Part shown: positions 35,428 to 42,738 of the stretch, one piece after another
Position numbering within the stretch: the stretch's first letter is position 1
Layout: each line of letters starts with the position of its first letter
Origin: an uncultured Coprococcus sp.
Lineage (GTDB): Bacteria > Bacillota > Clostridia > Lachnospirales > Lachnospiraceae
Reading direction: 5' to 3'
Length of the DNA stretch: 64,000 nt
Assembly (NCBI GenBank): GCA_934247115.1
Contig: CAKQIY010000003.1
Coordinates: 1-64,000 of the forward strand
Notes under the pieces: generated by a model
Seen by the model: only the letters and a program-made list of their open reading frames with translations
What the model was told of the DNA's origin: nothing
Databases searched by the model: none
Position numbers and translations under genes: made by a program

Positions 35428-35802
35428 TTATTCATTTGCCGAATGCACATGCTTCTTGATGGCGTCAAATGTCTCCTGGCTTATGACATGCTCAATCTTG
35501 CAGGCGTCCTCAGCGGCAGTCTCCTCGGCAACACCGAGACTGGTAAACCATGAGGAGAGGAGCTGGTGTCTCTCATATATCATCTCCGCGATCTTTTTCC
35601 CTGCTGTTGTGAGAGTTATGTATCCTGAATCACTTACTTCTATATAACTCATCTCTCTGAGATTTTTCATGGCAACACTTACACTTGATTTCTTGTAACC
35701 TGTCTCGTTGGCTACGTCAACGCTCCTGACAACTGGAAGCTTTTGACTGAGAACGAGAATGGTCTCCAGATAATTCTCAACTGATTCATTCGTGGTCAAC
35801 AT
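35428..35802 (-). CDS. DtxR/MntR-family metal-dependent repressor
   Basis: A 124-residue regulator with an N-terminal winged helix-turn-helix (about 5-62, including VDVANETGYKKSSVSVAMKN) and a metal-binding dimerisation domain with YERHQLLSSWFTSLG, EDACKIEHVIS and a terminal His-rich KKHVHS. It lacks the SH3-like third domain, as in MntR. Divergent orientation to feoA-feoA-feoB and a TTAG-CTAA type palindrome over the feo promoter suggest it is the Fe(II)-sensing repressor of the feo genes; metal specificity (Fe or Mn) is not decidable by eye. A GGGGGA ribosome site precedes the start. Confidence 0.9.
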   Translation of the reverse strand: MLTTNESVENYLETILVLSQKLPVVRSVDVANETGYKKSSVSVAMKNLREMSYIEVSDSGYITLTTAGKKIAEMIYERHQLLSSWFTSLGVAEETAAEDACKIEHVISQETFDAIKKHVHSANE

Positions 35803-35866
35803 TATTTTATATCCCCCTTATACTAGCGTTCTTCGAATATTCATTTTCATTGAAATAATTACAAAT

Positions 35867-35895
35867 AATATAACATAAAACAAGGTTTTATTCAA
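35867..35895 (-). promoter_or_regulatory. Promoter of the DtxR-family gene
   Basis: On the minus strand: TTGAAT, 17-base spacer, TATATT. About 60 bases lie between the predicted start and the coding start. Confidence 0.5.
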
Positions 35896-35974
35896 TTTGA
35901 TAATTGGAGCAGAGTATTTGGTAAATAGACACTTTCTATCAATAATAGGGTTGGCTTTTGTACAATTAGTTCAA

Positions 35975-35990
35975 AATAATAATTATTATT
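35975..35990. promoter_or_regulatory. AT-only palindrome touching the feo -35 box
   Basis: AATAATAATTATTATT is a perfect 16-bp dyad ending in the first two bases of the TTGACA box. It loosely resembles the core of a Fur box (ATAAT/ATTAT repeats), so it may be a second metal-regulator site or an UP element. Confidence 0.3.
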
Positions 35991-36017
35991 GACATCTAAT
36001 CAATGTTAGTATATACT
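35989..36017 (+). promoter_or_regulatory. feo operon promoter
   Basis: Consensus TTGACA, 17-base spacer, TATACT, 53 bases before feoA. The -10 box lies wholly inside the operator palindrome. Confidence 0.85.
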
Positions 36018-36020
36018 AAC
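36005..36020. promoter_or_regulatory. DtxR-type operator over the feo -10 box
   Basis: GTTAGTATATACTAAC is a perfect 16-bp palindrome. Its TTAG...CTAA arms match the half-sites of DtxR/IdeR-family operators. Because it covers the -10 element, a bound repressor would block transcription. The adjacent divergent gene encodes a protein of this family. Confidence 0.7.
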
Positions 36021-36069
36021 CACGATGTAAAAATCAGTGGTCTAAGCTGCTATTTAAGGAGGTGCAATT

Positions 36070-36279
36070 ATGCCATTAACATTTGCAAAACCGGGAGAAG
36101 CTAACGTGATCAAAAAGGTTGGTGGAAGAGAGAAAACAAGACTGTTTCTTGAGAAACTGGGCTTTGTTGAAGGCAGTGTTGTAACTGTCGTGGCAGAGAA
36201 TGCAGGTAATCTTATCGTTAATATCAAGGATTCCCGTGTTGCCATTGATAAGGATATGGCCAGCAAGATCCTTGTATAG
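36070..36279 (+). CDS. feoA: FeoA family protein (first copy)
   Basis: A 69-residue SH3-like FeoA protein, a cytoplasmic partner of the Fe(II) transporter FeoB. It reads KPGEANVIKKVGGREKTRLF, then LGFVEGSVVTVVAENAGNLIVNIKDSRVAIDKDMASKI, the usual beta-barrel with a closing helix. A strong AAGGAGG-type site precedes it. It begins the operon feoA-feoA-feoB-Cys-rich protein. Confidence 0.88.
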   Translation: MPLTFAKPGEANVIKKVGGREKTRLFLEKLGFVEGSVVTVVAENAGNLIVNIKDSRVAIDKDMASKILV

Positions 36280-36332
36280 GTGTGTGTACAGGAATTTGAG
36301 CGGCGAGAAATGTATGTAAAAGGAGTAATGTC

Positions 36333-36554
36333 ATGAGCACATTAAAGGATGTCAAGGTTGGCAGTACTGTTACTGTCAAGAAGATTGCAGGCGAAGGCCC
36401 TGTAAAGAGACGTATCATGGACATGGGCATCACAAAGGGTGTACAGATCTATGTTCGTAAGGTTGCCCCTCTCGGTGATCCTGTGGAGGTTACTGTAAGA
36501 GGCTATGAGTTATCAATACGTAAAGCTGATGCTGAGATCATAGAGGTAGAGTAA
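36333..36554 (+). CDS. feoA: FeoA family protein (second copy)
   Basis: A 73-residue FeoA with the classical pattern KRRIMDMGITKGVQIYVRKVAPLGDPVEVTVRGYELSIRK shown in part as MDMGITKGVQIYVRKVAPLG. It is closer to typical FeoA than the first copy, from which it differs substantially, so the two probably have different roles. AAGGAG lies upstream. A 128-base gap with its own operator-like repeat separates it from feoB. Confidence 0.9.
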   Translation: MSTLKDVKVGSTVTVKKIAGEGPVKRRIMDMGITKGVQIYVRKVAPLGDPVEVTVRGYELSIRKADAEIIEVE

Positions 36555-36577
36555 CAGCTTATTTTTTTATTCGTGCG

Positions 36578-36591
36578 TTAGTGAGTGCTAA
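36578..36591. promoter_or_regulatory. Second DtxR-like site between feoA and feoB
   Basis: TTAGTGAGTGCTAA shares the TTAGT...CTAA arms of the operator at 36005 (10 of 14 positions). The overlapping -10-like TATGAT (36594) lacks a good -35. It could allow separate iron control of feoB or act as an auxiliary site. Confidence 0.4.
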
Positions 36592-36682
36592 CATATGATA
36601 GAAAAGGCTAATGTAAACGCATTGGCGGGTGAGATAACCATACAAAGAGAAGACATACAGATAATAGGAAAGAGGGTAAACA

Positions 36683-39172
36683 ATGTCAGTAAAGATTGCA
36701 CTTGCAGGAAATCCTAACTGCGGTAAAACAACATTATTCAATGCTTTAACTGGCGCAAACCAGTATGTAGGTAACTGGCCTGGCGTTACAGTTGAGAAGA
36801 AAGAAGGTAAGCTTAAGGGTAACAAGGATGTTATCATAACTGATCTTCCTGGTATCTATTCACTTTCTCCATACACTCTTGAGGAAGTTGTTGCCAGAAA
36901 TTATCTTATTCAGGAATATCCTGATGCTATCATCAACATAATCGATGGTACTAACATAGAGAGAAACCTTTATCTCTCAACACAGCTTATTGAGCTCGGA
37001 ATCCCTGTAGTAATGGCTGTCAACATGATGGATCTTGTTAAGAAGAATGGTGATTCCATCAACATCAAGAACCTGAAGGAAGCTCTTGGATGTGAGGTTG
37101 TTGAGATCTCAGCTCTCAAGGGTACAGGTATTGATGAGGTTAAGGAGAAGGCTATCGCTGCAGCAAAGTCAAAGGCAGCAAATGCAAGAGTTCACAGCTT
37201 TGATGAGGCTGTTGAAGCTGCGATCGAGAGTGTAAGCGCAAAGCTTGACATGGAGGAGAATAGAAAGAGATTCTTCGCGATCAAGCTTATTGAGAAGGAC
37301 AGCAAGATCATAGAGCAGATGAAGAATGCTCCAGACTGCTCAGCAGAGATCAAGAAGCTTGAGGATGACTTCGATGATGACACAGAGAGTATCATCACAA
37401 GTGAGAGATATTCATATATTTCATCGATCATTGACAAGTGTGTAAAGAAGGCTGCTAAGGGACAGAAGCTTACAGTATCAGATAAGATCGACCGTGTTGT
37501 AACAAATCGAATCCTTGCACTTCCTATATTCGTGCTCATAATGTGGCTCGTATATTATATAGCAATGTCAACAGTAGGTGCATGGTGCACAGACTGGACA
37601 AATGATAACCTGTTCGGCGATGGTTTCCATCTCTTCGGAATTGGAAGCTCAGATTATGAAGATGCATCAGGTGACTATGATGCAGCAACAACAGCTCTCG
37701 ATGCATATGGTGTGCTCGTAACAGATGACGAGGATGCAGTTGATGTAGATGCCACAAAGGCAGCCATCGAGGCAAACACAAACACAGAGACAAGCGTTAA
37801 GTATGAGATGGAAGATGAGGAGACACTTGATACATACGATATCGATGTTTACTACTCAGAGGTTCCTGCAAATGCTAATGAAGAGACAACAAATGCAATG
37901 TCATATCTTGATGCAGTTGATTACTTCAACGAGACACAGATGGCAGAGATTGATCCTGCTGATTACGGTGTATTTGTTCCTTCAATTCCAGACCTCATCT
38001 CTACAGGACTTGACAAGATCGGATGTGCAGACTGGTTACATGGACTTATCATCGATGGTATTGTAGCCGGTGTTGGTGCGGTACTTGGTTTCGTACCTCA
38101 GATGCTCGTACTGTTCATATTACTTGCAATCCTTGAGTACTGTGGATATATGGCACGTATCGCCTTCATCATGGACCGTATCTTCAGAAAGTTCGGTCTC
38201 TCAGGAAAGTCATTCATACCTATCCTTGTAGGTACAGGTTGTGGTGTGCCAGGTATCATGGCTTCACGTACGATTGAGAATGAGAAAGACCGTCGTATGA
38301 CAGTCATGACAACAACATTTATACCATGTGGTGCTAAGGTTCCATTTATCGCCATGATCGCCGGTGCTATATTCGGTGGTTCATCAATAGTTGCAACAAG
38401 TGCTTACTTTATTGGTATTGCAGCAATTATATGTTCTGGTATAATACTTAAAAAGACAAAGATGTTCGCCGGAGATCCATCACCATTCGTTATGGAGCTT
38501 CCACCTTACCATATCCCAACAGTTGGTTCTGTGCTCAGAAGCATGTGGGAGCGTGGCTGGTCATTCATCAAGAAGGCTGGTACGATAATCACACTTTCAA
38601 CAATCGCTGTATGGTTCACAACATATTTCGGATTTGTTGATGGTTCATTCCAGATGCTTGATGAGAGCCAGATCGATTACAGTATCCTTGCAAAGATAGG
38701 TAATGCGGTCGCTTGGATCTTCGTTCCACAGGGCTGGGGCAACTGGCAGGCAACTGTAGCATCTATCACAGGTCTTGTTGCCAAGGAGAACATCGTTGGT
38801 ACAATGGGTATCCTCTACGGCGGTGGAGACGGTACAGTTTATCAGGCACTTGCAGGTGCATTCACAACAGCAAGCGGATTCTCATTCCTTGTGTTTAACC
38901 TTCTCTGCGCACCATGTTTCGCAGCTATGGGTGCTATCAAGAGAGAGATGAACAGTGCTAAGTGGTTCTGGTTCGCAATCGGATATCAGTGTGGATTTGC
39001 TTACCTTGTAGCGCTTGTTGTATACAGAATAGCAGGTCTCTTCACAGGCGCTTGCTCATTCGGTGTATGGTCAGTAGTAGCAATTGCACTTGTTGTTCTG
39101 TTCTTCTTCATGCTGCTGCGTCCGGATCCAAACAAGAAGGTAAAGACAAGCAAGGAGTTCCTCAACGCTTAA
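36683..39172 (+). CDS. feoB: Ferrous iron transporter FeoB
   Basis: An 829-residue Fe(II) permease. The N-terminal G domain has G1 GNPNCGKTT (residues 9-17), G3 DLPGIYSL and G4-type NMMD, then a GDI-like helical spacer. The membrane part carries the two Gate motifs, including LVGTGCGVPGIMASRTIENE (about 513) and the later AKENIVGTMGILYG. An unusual, strongly acidic insertion (about 317-430, rich in Asp, Glu, Ala and Thr) lies between the first membrane helix and the core, probably outside the cell. It is larger than in textbook FeoB (about 770 residues). The gene uses C/T-ending, high-expression-style codons (GTT, ATC, CTT). Confidence 0.96.
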   Translation: MSVKIALAGNPNCGKTTLFNALTGANQYVGNWPGVTVEKKEGKLKGNKDVIITDLPGIYSLSPYTLEEVVARNYLIQEYPDAIINIIDGTNIERNLYLSTQLIELGIPVVMAVNMMDLVKKNGDSINIKNLKEALGCEVVEISALKGTGIDEVKEKAIAAAKSKAANARVHSFDEAVEAAIESVSAKLDMEENRKRFFAIKLIEKDSKIIEQMKNAPDCSAEIKKLEDDFDDDTESIITSERYSYISSIIDKCVKKAAKGQKLTVSDKIDRVVTNRILALPIFVLIMWLVYYIAMSTVGAWCTDWTNDNLFGDGFHLFGIGSSDYEDASGDYDAATTALDAYGVLVTDDEDAVDVDATKAAIEANTNTETSVKYEMEDEETLDTYDIDVYYSEVPANANEETTNAMSYLDAVDYFNETQMAEIDPADYGVFVPSIPDLISTGLDKIGCADWLHGLIIDGIVAGVGAVLGFVPQMLVLFILLAILEYCGYMARIAFIMDRIFRKFGLSGKSFIPILVGTGCGVPGIMASRTIENEKDRRMTVMTTTFIPCGAKVPFIAMIAGAIFGGSSIVATSAYFIGIAAIICSGIILKKTKMFAGDPSPFVMELPPYHIPTVGSVLRSMWERGWSFIKKAGTIITLSTIAVWFTTYFGFVDGSFQMLDESQIDYSILAKIGNAVAWIFVPQGWGNWQATVASITGLVAKENIVGTMGILYGGGDGTVYQALAGAFTTASGFSFLVFNLLCAPCFAAMGAIKREMNSAKWFWFAIGYQCGFAYLVALVVYRIAGLFTGACSFGVWSVVAIALVVLFFFMLLRPDPNKKVKTSKEFLNA

Positions 39173-39189
39173 ATTTTCATAAGGAGGGG

Positions 39190-39259
39190 CCCGCGTAAGC
39201 GGGAGGAATCCTTGTGAAGCACGCAGACGCCGCGCGTAAGCGCATTTAAATGCGTCTGC
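39190..39259 (+). other. GC-rich double-hairpin element with GTAA tetraloops
   Basis: Between feoB and the Cys-rich gene lie two hairpins. The first (39190-39203) is CCCGC-GTAA-GCGGG. The second is an eight-base outer stem GCAGACGC (39223-39230) / GCGTCTGC (39252-39259) enclosing GCGC-GTAA-GCGC (39232-39243). Both loops are GNRA type. No T-run follows, so it is not a terminator. GC content is far above the flanks. It may be an mRNA stability or processing element, or a small repeat. Confidence 0.6.
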
Positions 39260-39288
39260 TCCATATAAAATAAGGAGAGTGGTGACTT

Positions 39289-39444
39289 ATGTCAGAGTAT
39301 CTTGGTACAATCATTGTGGCAGCCATAATCATGCTGATGGTGTTTTTCATTGTCAGAGGTATGGTTAAGGATAGAAAAAAGGGCAAACACATATGTGGTG
39401 GTGACTGTTCGAGCTGTCATGGCGGATGTAGTCACAAGCTCTAA
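39289..39444 (+). CDS. FeoB-associated Cys-rich membrane protein
   Basis: A 51-residue protein. It has one transmembrane helix (about 5-24), a basic stretch RGMVKDRKKGKH, and a Cys/His tail ending CGGDCSSCHGGCSHKL with four cysteines and two histidines. This is the pattern of the small Cys-rich proteins encoded beside feoB in many Firmicutes, possibly related to FeoC in function. Metal binding by the tail is inferred. AGGAG lies 12 bases upstream. It ends the feo operon before a terminator. Confidence 0.85.
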   Translation: MSEYLGTIIVAAIIMLMVFFIVRGMVKDRKKGKHICGGDCSSCHGGCSHKL

Positions 39445-39473
39445 AAAAAATAATAGTTGTAGTAATATATATG

Positions 39474-39507
39474 GGTGCGCTGTCAGTTATGACAACGCAC
39501 CTTTTTA
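39474..39507 (+). terminator. feo operon terminator
   Basis: GGTGCG pairs with CGCACC and inside TGTCA pairs with TGACA around GTTA, followed by TTTTTAT. Confidence 0.9.
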
Positions 39508-39520
39508 TGTGAGATAACAC

Positions 39521-39549
39521 TTGAAATAACAAAAGATTTACTATATTAT
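39521..39549 (+). promoter_or_regulatory. Promoter of the riboswitch-controlled purine genes
   Basis: TTGAAA, 17-base spacer, TATTAT. The predicted start near 39556 is directly before the riboswitch. Confidence 0.7.
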
Positions 39550-39557
39550 AAAAATAT

Positions 39558-39648
39558 GTTGGTGCACGACTGGCGGAGACGGCCGAAAGGCTGGTAGGAA
39601 TTACCTACAGGGAGTGTACTGTTAAGACAAGCCGACCGCCTGGGCAAG
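39558..39648 (+). ncRNA. ZTP (pfl) riboswitch
   Basis: The aptamer shows the pfl signature: GGTGCACGACTGGCGGA at the 5' side (39561-39577), a variable hairpin GGCCGAAAGGCT, GGGAGTGTACTG, and the invariant 3' CCGCCTGGGCA (39636-39646), whose CCGCC pairs with GGCGG as part of the fold. The motif binds the stress intermediates ZMP and ZTP, which build up when 10-formyl-THF is short. It precedes genes for the enzymes that consume ZMP, exactly the expected regulon. Confidence 0.93.
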
Positions 39649-39699
39649 CAAATATATCAAGACATGTATTTGTGTGCGCAGGTGGCCGGCTTTCTTTAT
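39629..39699 (+). terminator. Riboswitch expression-platform terminator
   Basis: AAGCCGACCGCCTG (39629-39642) can pair with CAGGTGGCCGGCTT (39679-39692), 14 positions with one mismatch and one G-U, followed by TCTTTAT. The 5' arm contains the aptamer's conserved CCGCCTG, so ligand binding and termination exclude each other: ZTP should switch the genes on. Confidence 0.82.
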
Positions 39700-39746
39700 G
39701 GCATCAGCTCACAGGTACGAAAAAACACATGGAGGTACAACAGAAA

Positions 39747-40460
39747 ATGGAAATGTTATCACTTGAGAAGGAACTTAGCGAAAATGCATATCCGGGACGC
39801 GGAATCGTGATCGGTGTGTCCGAGGATGGCAAGAAGGCAGTTACAGCTTACTTCATCATGGGAAGAAGTTCAAACAGCCGTAACAGAGTATTTGTGACAG
39901 AGGGCGACGGCATCAGAACAGAGGCATTTGATCCATCCAAGCTTGAGGATCCAAGCCTTATCATCTATGCACCTGTAAGAGTTCTTGGCAACAAGACTAT
40001 AGTTACAAATGGCGATCAGACAGATACTATATATGACGGACTTGACGATGAACTGACATTTGAGCAGTCACTCAGAAGCAGACAGTTTGAGCCGGATGGC
40101 CCTAACTACACACCTAGAATCTCTGGCGTTATGCACATAAAGAATGGCGTGTTCGACTATTCAATGTCCATACTTAAGAGCAACAACGGCAACCCTGCAG
40201 CAAATAACAGATACACATTCTCATACGAGAACCCTGTAGCCGGTGAGGGTCATTTCATTCACACATATATGCACGATGGCAATCCACTCCCAAGCTTTGA
40301 GGGTGAGCCAAAGTGGGTTAAGATATCCGGTGATATCGACGAGTTCACAGATAAGGTATGGAACAGCCTCAATGAGGACAACAAGGTGTCACTGTTCGTT
40401 AGATATATCGACATAGCAACAGGTGAGTATGAGACAAAGATCGTGAATAAGAATAAGTAA
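39747..40460 (+). CDS. IMP cyclohydrolase, stand-alone (PurO/COG3363 type)
   Basis: About 237 residues. It resembles the single-domain IMP cyclohydrolases that close the last ring in purine synthesis (FAICAR to IMP) instead of the N-terminal domain of bifunctional PurH. Typical blocks are NAYPGRGIVIGVSEDGKKA at the N terminus, AYFIMGRSSNSRNRVF, and GEGHFIHTYMHDGNPLPSF near residue 185. I start at ATG 39747, with GGAGG 11 bases before it. Earlier in-frame Met codons lie inside the riboswitch terminator. It is followed by the AICAR formyltransferase gene, so the two PurH activities are split between neighbours. Confidence 0.87.
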   Translation: MEMLSLEKELSENAYPGRGIVIGVSEDGKKAVTAYFIMGRSSNSRNRVFVTEGDGIRTEAFDPSKLEDPSLIIYAPVRVLGNKTIVTNGDQTDTIYDGLDDELTFEQSLRSRQFEPDGPNYTPRISGVMHIKNGVFDYSMSILKSNNGNPAANNRYTFSYENPVAGEGHFIHTYMHDGNPLPSFEGEPKWVKISGDIDEFTDKVWNSLNEDNKVSLFVRYIDIATGEYETKIVNKNK

Positions 40461-40486
40461 TTAAAGAATAAAGGAGATATTTGATC

Positions 40487-41665
40487 ATGAACGAGATTCA
40501 GTTAAAGTATGGTTGTAACCCAAATCAGAAGCCTTCAAGAATATATATGGAGGATGGAAGTGATCTTCCTGTCAAGGTTTTAAATGGCAAGCCAGGATAC
40601 ATCAACTTCCTTGATGCATTCAACGGATGGCAGCTTGTAAAGGAACTCAAGGCGGCAACAGGGCTTCCAGCAGCAACATCATTCAAGCATGTTTCACCAG
40701 CAGGTGCTGCAGTTGGACTTCCACTTAACGATACACTTGCAAAGATCTACTGGGTAGATGACCTCGGAGAGCTCTCACCACTTGCATGTGCATACGCAAG
40801 GGCAAGAGGCGCTGATAGAATGTCATCATTCGGTGATTTCATTGCACTCTCAGATGTATGTGATGCAGACACAGCACGTCTTATCAAGAGAGAGGTATCA
40901 GATGGTGTTATCGCTCCTGGATACACAGATGAGGCTATGGAGCTTCTTCTCGCAAAGAAGAAGGGAAACTACAACATCATCCAGATAGATGAGAACTATG
41001 TTCCTGCTGAGATTGAGAGAAAGCAGGTATACGGTGTTACATTTGAGCAGGGAAGAAATGAGCTCAAGATCGACAAGGATCTTCTGTCAAACTTTGTTAC
41101 AAAGAACAAGGATCTTCCAGAGCAGGCTGAGATCGATATGAAGATCGCGCTCATCACACTCAAGTATACACAGTCCAACTCAGTATGCTATGTAAAGGGC
41201 GGACAGGCTATAGGTATCGGAGCCGGACAGCAGTCAAGAATCCACTGTACAAGACTTGCAGGACAGAAGGCAGACAACTGGTTCCTTCGTCAGTCACCAC
41301 AGGTTATGGGACTCCAGTTTGTTGACGGACTTGGAAGAGCTGACAGAGACAATGCCATCGACGTATACATGGGTGATGAGTATGAGGATGTCCTTAAGGA
41401 AGGCGAGTGGCAGAAGAGATTCAAGGTTAAACCAGAGGTGTTCACAGCAGAGCAGAAGAAGGCATGGCTGGCACAGAATACAGATGTTGTCCTTGGATCA
41501 GATGCATTCTTCCCATTCTCAGACAATATAGAGAGAGCTCACAAGAGTGGTGTCAAGTACATTGCACAGCCGGGCGGATCAGTTCGTGACGATCTTGTTA
41601 TTGATTGCGCTGACAAGTATGATATGGTTATGGTATTTACAGGAATCAGATTATTCCATCACTAA
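40487..41665 (+). CDS. AICAR formyltransferase (PurH C-terminal type, stand-alone)
   Basis: A 392-residue phosphoribosylaminoimidazolecarboxamide formyltransferase lacking the N-terminal MGS-like cyclohydrolase domain of PurH. It adds formyl from 10-formyl-THF to AICAR (ZMP), the riboswitch ligand. Conserved blocks are LKYGCNPNQKPSRIY, SFKHVSPAGAAVGLPL with the catalytic Lys-His pair (about 64-68), SVCYVKGGQAIGIGAGQQSR (about 227) and DAFFPFSDNIERA. I use ATG 40487 with AGGAG ten bases upstream; an in-frame TTG lies two codons earlier. Confidence 0.92.
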   Translation: MNEIQLKYGCNPNQKPSRIYMEDGSDLPVKVLNGKPGYINFLDAFNGWQLVKELKAATGLPAATSFKHVSPAGAAVGLPLNDTLAKIYWVDDLGELSPLACAYARARGADRMSSFGDFIALSDVCDADTARLIKREVSDGVIAPGYTDEAMELLLAKKKGNYNIIQIDENYVPAEIERKQVYGVTFEQGRNELKIDKDLLSNFVTKNKDLPEQAEIDMKIALITLKYTQSNSVCYVKGGQAIGIGAGQQSRIHCTRLAGQKADNWFLRQSPQVMGLQFVDGLGRADRDNAIDVYMGDEYEDVLKEGEWQKRFKVKPEVFTAEQKKAWLAQNTDVVLGSDAFFPFSDNIERAHKSGVKYIAQPGGSVRDDLVIDCADKYDMVMVFTGIRLFHH

Positions 41666-41711
41666 TATACCGGATCGTGATATGGTTGCCGGAGGTTTAT
41701 ATTGATGTATT

Positions 41712-41755
41712 AAAAGCGGATTTGCTGGTGAAAATCAGTAAAGCCGCTTTTTTAC
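41712..41755 (+). terminator. Terminator of the purine operon
   Basis: AAAAGCGG and CCGCTTTTTT pair, extended inside by TTT/AAA and GCTG/CAGT (one G-U), followed by TTTACTTT. Confidence 0.85.
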
Positions 41756-41852
41756 TTTATATTATTGTTATATTGTGCTAATATAAAATGATGTATAAAC
41801 TGAGACAGCTATGCTGTACAATAAAAATACTGTGATTCAAAGGAGATAACAT

Positions 41853-42674
41853 ATGTCTAGACGTAAACGCAGCATATTCAAGGAGAGAAGAAGAACTAAT
41901 TATAAATTGATTTTTGCAGGGCTTTTGCTTGCATGCGTGGCAGTCCTGCTTATATCGTATGCTATATCAGCCATAGTATCGCAAAAGGATGAGTTGTATG
42001 ATCAGGGCGTTGAGTATTATAATACGGGTTCTTATCAGGAAGCCATAGATTCGTTCAATGCAGCGCTGGAAGAAAATCAGCTGTTTTCGAAGAAAAAAGA
42101 TCAGAATATAGAACTTTATCTGGCAGATTCATATCTGAAAAGTGCCAGATATTCGGAGGCGTCAGCTGAATATAAGAAGCTCATTGATTCGTCATTTACC
42201 GGTTCAAATGTCAAGGACCTGCAGGAACTTGCCACTGCACTTGATGATTTTTCAAGAGGAAACTATGGCGGTGCGCTGGATGTACTGCTGAAGCAGGCTG
42301 AGACGTATCCGGAGCTTTATATGTACATAGGAACCTGTTACGCAGTGACAGACGACTCGGAGAATATGTTTGCAAGCTACGAGAAGTATGTACAGACATT
42401 TGGATTTAATTCATATGTGTATGCTATGTATGGATCATACTATATGAACAATGGAGATATGGAATCCTCTATCGCATATATTATGAATGGACTTGATTGT
42501 GGTGACAATGTATACAGAAAAGAACTGATGATGCTTGAAATCACATATTATGAGAAGAAAGAGGATTACGATAAGGCATATGAGCTTGCAGCACAGCTTG
42601 TTGCCGATTATCCTGACTATGCTGCAGGACAGAAGGAATACACATTTCTCAGTACCAGAAAATCAGAGCAGTAG
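41853..42674 (+). CDS. Membrane-anchored TPR protein
   Basis: A 273-residue protein with a basic cytoplasmic N terminus (SRRKRSIFKERRR), one transmembrane helix (about 20-45) and a TPR solenoid outside. The clearest repeats are LYDQGVEYYNTGSYQEAIDS (about 50), LYLADSYLKSARYSEASAEY (about 89) and EITYYEKKEDYDKAYELA (about 229). There are probably five or six repeats. Such proteins scaffold complexes; no partner can be named. It has its own AGGAG and precedes the alarmone synthetase by 64 bases. Confidence 0.8.
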   Translation: MSRRKRSIFKERRRTNYKLIFAGLLLACVAVLLISYAISAIVSQKDELYDQGVEYYNTGSYQEAIDSFNAALEENQLFSKKKDQNIELYLADSYLKSARYSEASAEYKKLIDSSFTGSNVKDLQELATALDDFSRGNYGGALDVLLKQAETYPELYMYIGTCYAVTDDSENMFASYEKYVQTFGFNSYVYAMYGSYYMNNGDMESSIAYIMNGLDCGDNVYRKELMMLEITYYEKKEDYDKAYELAAQLVADYPDYAAGQKEYTFLSTRKSEQ

Positions 42675-42738
42675 AAGATGGATGTGTCATCAGAATCTGT
42701 ATGATGACAATTAATTCAGGAGATCTTGGAGGAATTTT

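Noticed and set aside
39190..39259. feoB terminator
   Set aside because: The hairpins are strong but no T-run follows either of them, and a proper terminator follows the next gene at 39474.
41756..41852. Promoter for the TPR gene
   Set aside because: Several AT-rich -10-like boxes occur but none has an acceptable -35 at 16-18 bases.
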